Below, piece by piece: positions 61,170 through 64,000 of a DNA stretch of 64,000 nucleotides; position 1 is the stretch's first letter, and the number at the start of each line of letters is the position of its first letter. Below the pieces are notes generated by a model. The model ran no database searches, was not told the origin of the DNA, and worked only from the letters and a program-made list of their open reading frames with translations. The stretch is from the NCBI GenBank assembly GCA_028285445.1, contig JANQPQ010000040.1, positions 40,380-104,379 on the forward strand. Direction: 5' to 3'. Origin of the DNA: Cyclobacteriaceae bacterium. Its GTDB lineage: Bacteria; Bacteroidota; Bacteroidia; Cytophagales; Cyclobacteriaceae. A program made the translations under genes and the position numbers.

Positions 61170-61664
61170 TTATTCCGAACTCCAGGGGAATGACGTGCCA
61201 TCAAAATTCAAGTCGAACCCCACTTGAAAATCTTTAATGCCAGAACTTCTGTCTATTCTCCCATACACAAAGAGACTATCATTAGATATAAATGAAGAAT
61301 CTGCAATAAACAGCTCAGCGCTATGGTCCAACATAACGAAAGTGGGCGGGTATTCATTTCTGAAATTACCTATTCCAATTATGCCTAGCTTCATACTATT
61401 ATCCTTGGTTCGGTACTGCCCAAGCCCTGAGTAGACGTCAGAGCCTTCCATAACAAATATATATAGGGTATCTCTTTCTATCTGAGTAGAAATTGAATCA
61501 GATCCAGATTGGTTTAAATTTTCAATTGTCCGTACTAGTTCTTTTTCAAATTCCTTTGTCAAAGTAGAGTAGTCAGGAAAAACAGTTTCGTTCAGGAACT
61601 TGTCACTTTTTTTACTGCACGATAGAGCTGGAATCATCAATAGTGAGAGTAGCATATGCCTCAT
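61170..61664 (-). CDS. Small lipoprotein of unknown function
   Basis: A 164-residue lipoprotein; I start at the ATG at 61664, giving the signal MRHMLLSLLMIPALSC with a lipobox cysteine. The open frame extends 12 codons further. The mature part has no cysteines or motifs that I recognise and seems beta-rich near the end (FQVGFDLNFDGTSFP). It lies between copies B (3 bases after the stop) and C (upstream) of the repeat family. Confidence 0.55.
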   Translation of the reverse strand: MRHMLLSLLMIPALSCSKKSDKFLNETVFPDYSTLTKEFEKELVRTIENLNQSGSDSISTQIERDTLYIFVMEGSDVYSGLGQYRTKDNSMKLGIIGIGNFRNEYPPTFVMLDHSAELFIADSSFISNDSLFVYGRIDRSSGIKDFQVGFDLNFDGTSFPWSSE

Positions 61665-61726
61665 GGTATTTTTGGTATATAGCACAATGAATTGAATCAC
61701 AATGTAACCTATTGAAGGGAATTCCT

Positions 61727-61819
61727 ACGTTTTCGTTAACTCCCTAAATTAGAGAATAGTCGTCACTCGCGTGGACGCGAGCGACTGCGAATGGGATTGC
61801 AAATCCGCGCCAGCGATGA
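61727..61819 (+). repeat. 3'-end repeat, copy C, composite with hairpin
   Basis: The fullest copy: ACGTTTTCGTTAACTCCCTA, then TTAGAGAATAGTC, a hairpin with GTCACTCGCGT (61762-61772) and ACGCGAGCGAC (61775-61785), then GGGATTGCAAATCCGCGCC and AGCGATGA, identical to the start of copy F. It appears to be copy F's unit with the hairpin module placed in its middle. It ends eight bases after the stop of the 61827-62786 gene. Confidence 0.9.
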
Positions 61820-61826
61820 ATGATCA

Positions 61827-62786
61827 TTAGTCTAAATTCCCCAATCTTTCGAGAACAGATGTCTTCAACTGGTCGTCAATGTTTAGCAGTTTGATTTCGG
61901 AAGTTATGCTGTCAATTGGAATTAAATCGTGTAGAGGAGATTCAAGTTCATCATATATTGCCGCTGTATCCAGATCTGCTAAATTATCAGATAGAACTTG
62001 AAGCAACTGTTTCGGATTTTCTTCAAGAACCTTAAATAGTAATTCGTTGCTCCACTGACTAAATTCAATGTTGGTGTCACAGATTACGCTGAACGCATCA
62101 AGAAAATTGAGAACCATTTGATCGGTTAAATCTCCGAGATTCTGGTCGAGCGTTAGCAATGGCTGGGTTCTACATTTTGTAGTGTCATAATTGTCAATGC
62201 CGGGATAAAAGTCACTTCGAGTCTTTCTGTAATTTCTTGCCTCCCCAAACATGTTTATTGCCAGATTCAAGCCATCTAGTTTACCAGAGTAATTAACTGT
62301 CTGTAATTCGTTGGCATGATTCCATTGTTGATATTGTTCAGAAAGTACGTTTTGATCGATTAATCCAATTGGAGGTCTGATGGTGAAGCATCTGTTATGG
62401 GCTGTCGTTATCGAAAAGAATATAGAGTCCCCCCGGGTAATTAGATTTTCTATCTCTGAAACAAAGTAGCCAGGAAGATAACCTTCTCTTGCCAGATCAA
62501 ACTCATCTGAAGTTCCAAAATACCATGCTCGTAGTGTATCTCCTTCTTTCTTAAAGGCAATGTATTGGTCTTCATTCAAGTCCGGGGTGTCATTGGGGTA
62601 GTCGTATTGATATATCCCTTTTAGCTGTAGGTTATTTTGTTGGGGTTTGGTTTTAGCCGCGATTTTTGTCGCTGGCTTTTCGATTTCAGTTGTGTCTGAC
62701 CTGGAAGTCATCTCTTGCTCATTGGAACTAGGCGTTGGATTGCAAGCAAGTATTAGAAGAGTAAGTAGATAAATTGGTTGCTTCAT
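61827..62786 (-). CDS. Lipoprotein of unknown function
   Basis: A 319-residue lipoprotein (signal MKQPIYLLTLLILAC from the ATG at 62786; a GTG two codons upstream is possible). The mature N-terminus is low in complexity (charged, Thr/Lys/Gln-rich up to about residue 55). A beta-strand core (GIYQYDYPNDTPDLNEDQYI, then DTLRAWYFGTSDEFD) follows, and the C-terminal third is helical. It resembles other uncharacterised lipoproteins of Bacteroidota; I cannot name a family. It lies in the array between copies C and D of the repeat. Confidence 0.55.
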   Translation of the reverse strand: MKQPIYLLTLLILACNPTPSSNEQEMTSRSDTTEIEKPATKIAAKTKPQQNNLQLKGIYQYDYPNDTPDLNEDQYIAFKKEGDTLRAWYFGTSDEFDLAREGYLPGYFVSEIENLITRGDSIFFSITTAHNRCFTIRPPIGLIDQNVLSEQYQQWNHANELQTVNYSGKLDGLNLAINMFGEARNYRKTRSDFYPGIDNYDTTKCRTQPLLTLDQNLGDLTDQMVLNFLDAFSVICDTNIEFSQWSNELLFKVLEENPKQLLQVLSDNLADLDTAAIYDELESPLHDLIPIDSITSEIKLLNIDDQLKTSVLERLGNLD

Positions 62787-62854
62787 TGGCACTGTCAGGA
62801 TTAGGCCCTGATTATATTAGGTAGTATTGCCAAAATATACAATAAAGACTTCTT

Positions 62855-62946
62855 GCGTTTTTCTTAACTCCCTAAAACTAGAGAATAGTCGTCACTGGCG
62901 TGGGCCCCGAGGGTTCGGGGCAGGCAACGAGCGACTGCGGTGAGGG
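62855..62946 (+). repeat. 3'-end repeat, copy D (long-loop variant)
   Basis: GCGTTTTTCTTAACTCCCTA, then CTAGAGAATAGTCGTCACT and a hairpin whose loop holds CCCCGAGGGTTCGGGG, then CAACGAGCGACTGCGG. The extra inner hairpin is similar to that of copy E near kefC. It lies 117 bases after the stop of the amine oxidase gene and before the lipoprotein start. Confidence 0.85.
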
Positions 62947-63062
62947 ATACAAGCATCTAATGTGAAGCCGTCACAGAAAATCTCTTAAAAGCTTTGCAGT
63001 GAACTCGAAGGTTGGGTGTGAAAATGGAAATGGCTTCATGATTCCGGTAATAGTAGCCGCAC

Positions 63063-64000
63063 TTAAGACTCATCCTGCAGCAATGCCTCTACTGCGGTAT
63101 ACCCGGAAAGCCCCGCTCCGTGCACGGTGGCAATGGAATTTTCATCAGGAGAATAGGTCTCCCCGGCAAAGTAGATCTTATTTCCTACTGGGCGGATCAA
63201 GTCTTCACGAACATTATAGTTTGTGTAATGGGAGTAAGACCCCATAATATGAGGCTCCTTTGTCCAGTTTTGGATAACATGTTTCCGATACGCTTTAGAT
63301 GCTTTTCCATCAAAGATGGTGTCAAGCTCATTCATCACATGTTGGATGATCTTTTCGTCTGTTTCATGGGCAGTATAGGGTGAAGCATAGCTTCCTACCG
63401 CGAACAAACCCAATATGTTCCTATTACTATCCTTTCTAAAAGCGGCATTATAGAAGATCTTTTGACCCGTGTCATCATTCAGGCTTTCAAAAAGGCCACC
63501 ATCAAAGGTGATATCAGGGTAAAACGGTTCTGAAAATTCAATAAACACCTTGATGCCATCCGGCATATCTACTCCGTCAAGTGCATCAACCTTTTGCTGT
63601 GGTAAAGGGGGTGTGAAATCAATTCTATTTTGTTTTAAAACCGTCAGAGGAACCGTTAAGATTACTTTATCGGCTTCAAACATTTCTCCAGCTGTATTCA
63701 TCGCTACGATTTTGTCAGAGGAATAGTCAATACTGGCAATAGGACTATCGAACACCATCTTATCGGTTATGCCTGGCACAATGTACTGATCGAAGAAATC
63801 ATACCAGGTGGTGTTTTTGAACTTGTACTCCCCATAGAAGTTGCTGAAGAAATTCCTTTTTCTTAGCTTATTATCTTTCCACACGTATATGGTTTCGGGG
63901 GTATAGTTGATGAGTTCAACATTAGCGCTTAAGCTTGGATCGCTGATCAATTTGGCCAGAATAGAAGGCTTATCATGAATCCATTCAGCCCCCAGGTCAA
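63063..64000 (-). CDS. Flavin-dependent amine oxidase, partial (C-terminal part)
   Basis: An open frame continues to the right edge without a start, so only about 312 residues are visible. The visible part begins DLGAEWIHDKPS, matching the monoamine-oxidase motif GASWIHG, and includes PLTVLKQNRIDFTPPLPQQK and SHYTNYNVREDLIRPVGNKI with YFAGETYSPDENSIATVHGA, the FAD-binding C-terminal motif. The family oxidises amines or amino acids and also contains polyamine and lysine oxidases. The N-terminal FAD motif and any signal are outside the window. It is followed by repeat copy D. Confidence 0.85.
   Translation of the reverse strand, partial: DLGAEWIHDKPSILAKLISDPSLSANVELINYTPETIYVWKDNKLRKRNFFSNFYGEYKFKNTTWYDFFDQYIVPGITDKMVFDSPIASIDYSSDKIVAMNTAGEMFEADKVILTVPLTVLKQNRIDFTPPLPQQKVDALDGVDMPDGIKVFIEFSEPFYPDITFDGGLFESLNDDTGQKIFYNAAFRKDSNRNILGLFAVGSYASPYTAHETDEKIIQHVMNELDTIFDGKASKAYRKHVIQNWTKEPHIMGSYSHYTNYNVREDLIRPVGNKIYFAGETYSPDENSIATVHGAGLSGYTAVEALLQDES

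Noticed and set aside
59692..62946. Integron with attC sites
   Set aside because: The repeats lack proper RYYYAAC/GTTRRRY core sites and no integrase is present; kept only as a cassette-like observation.
1..64000. CRISPR array, tRNA, rRNA or prophage
   Set aside because: No regularly spaced repeats, no cloverleaf with TTCGA-type arm that holds together, and no phage or transposase protein were found.

Overview
The window looks like chromosomal DNA of a Bacteroidota bacterium, most likely a marine or soil member of the Cytophagales. The evidence is the gene content: FtsX/MacB-type permeases of about 800 residues, PadR genes coupled to permeases, DUF6443-type RHS proteins, AraC regulators with a 7TM sensor, LytTR regulators, and many small lipoproteins. 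Ribosome binding sites are mostly weak or absent. I see no rRNA, tRNA, CRISPR array, transposase, integrase or phage gene, and few core housekeeping genes. Gene ends here were chosen from reading frame, signal peptides, overlaps and alternative start codons.

Layout. 1-739: truncated 7TM regulator, reverse strand. 1040-4399: KefF/KefC-like potassium efflux pair and a secreted unknown. 4721-7141: orphan permease. 7225-9611: LytS/LytR-type two-component system, reverse. 9829-14523: two serine hydrolase-fold proteins, one with its catalytic motif lost, and a beta-propeller protein. 14810-17748: PadR plus permease. 17954-19912: SPFH protein plus NAD-kinase-fold protein behind a 27-bp palindrome. 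19931-21244: membrane protein. 21556-29731: two-gene RHS locus with a putative metallopeptidase tail. 29763-37162: hydrolases, a PhoX-like protein and two AraC regulators. 37411-40889: permease, AraC-VOC pair. 40916-51806: a long reverse-strand run of membrane, lipoprotein and enzyme genes. 52009-54986: second PadR-permease module, inverted relative to the first. 55182-59564: alpha/beta hydrolase-TPR protein, an unknown, and an S9 peptidase. 59708-62786: five small unknown genes separated by related repeats. 63063-64000: truncated flavin amine oxidase.

The genes suggest an accessory region concerned with sensing and envelope adaptation: four permeases of the MacB/FtsX type, PadR, AraC and LytTR regulators, and many exported hydrolases. 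No ATPase partner of the permeases lies in the window.

The most distinctive features are not protein domains. A composite palindromic repeat family recurs downstream of stop codons, always in the same orientation relative to transcription, and clusters at the right end, where it may have supplied the C-terminus of one small protein. Several sharp operator candidates are also present: TACTA-N5-TAGTA dyads before padR, a 27-bp palindrome before the SPFH gene, and 21-bp-spaced direct repeats before the AraC-containing operon.
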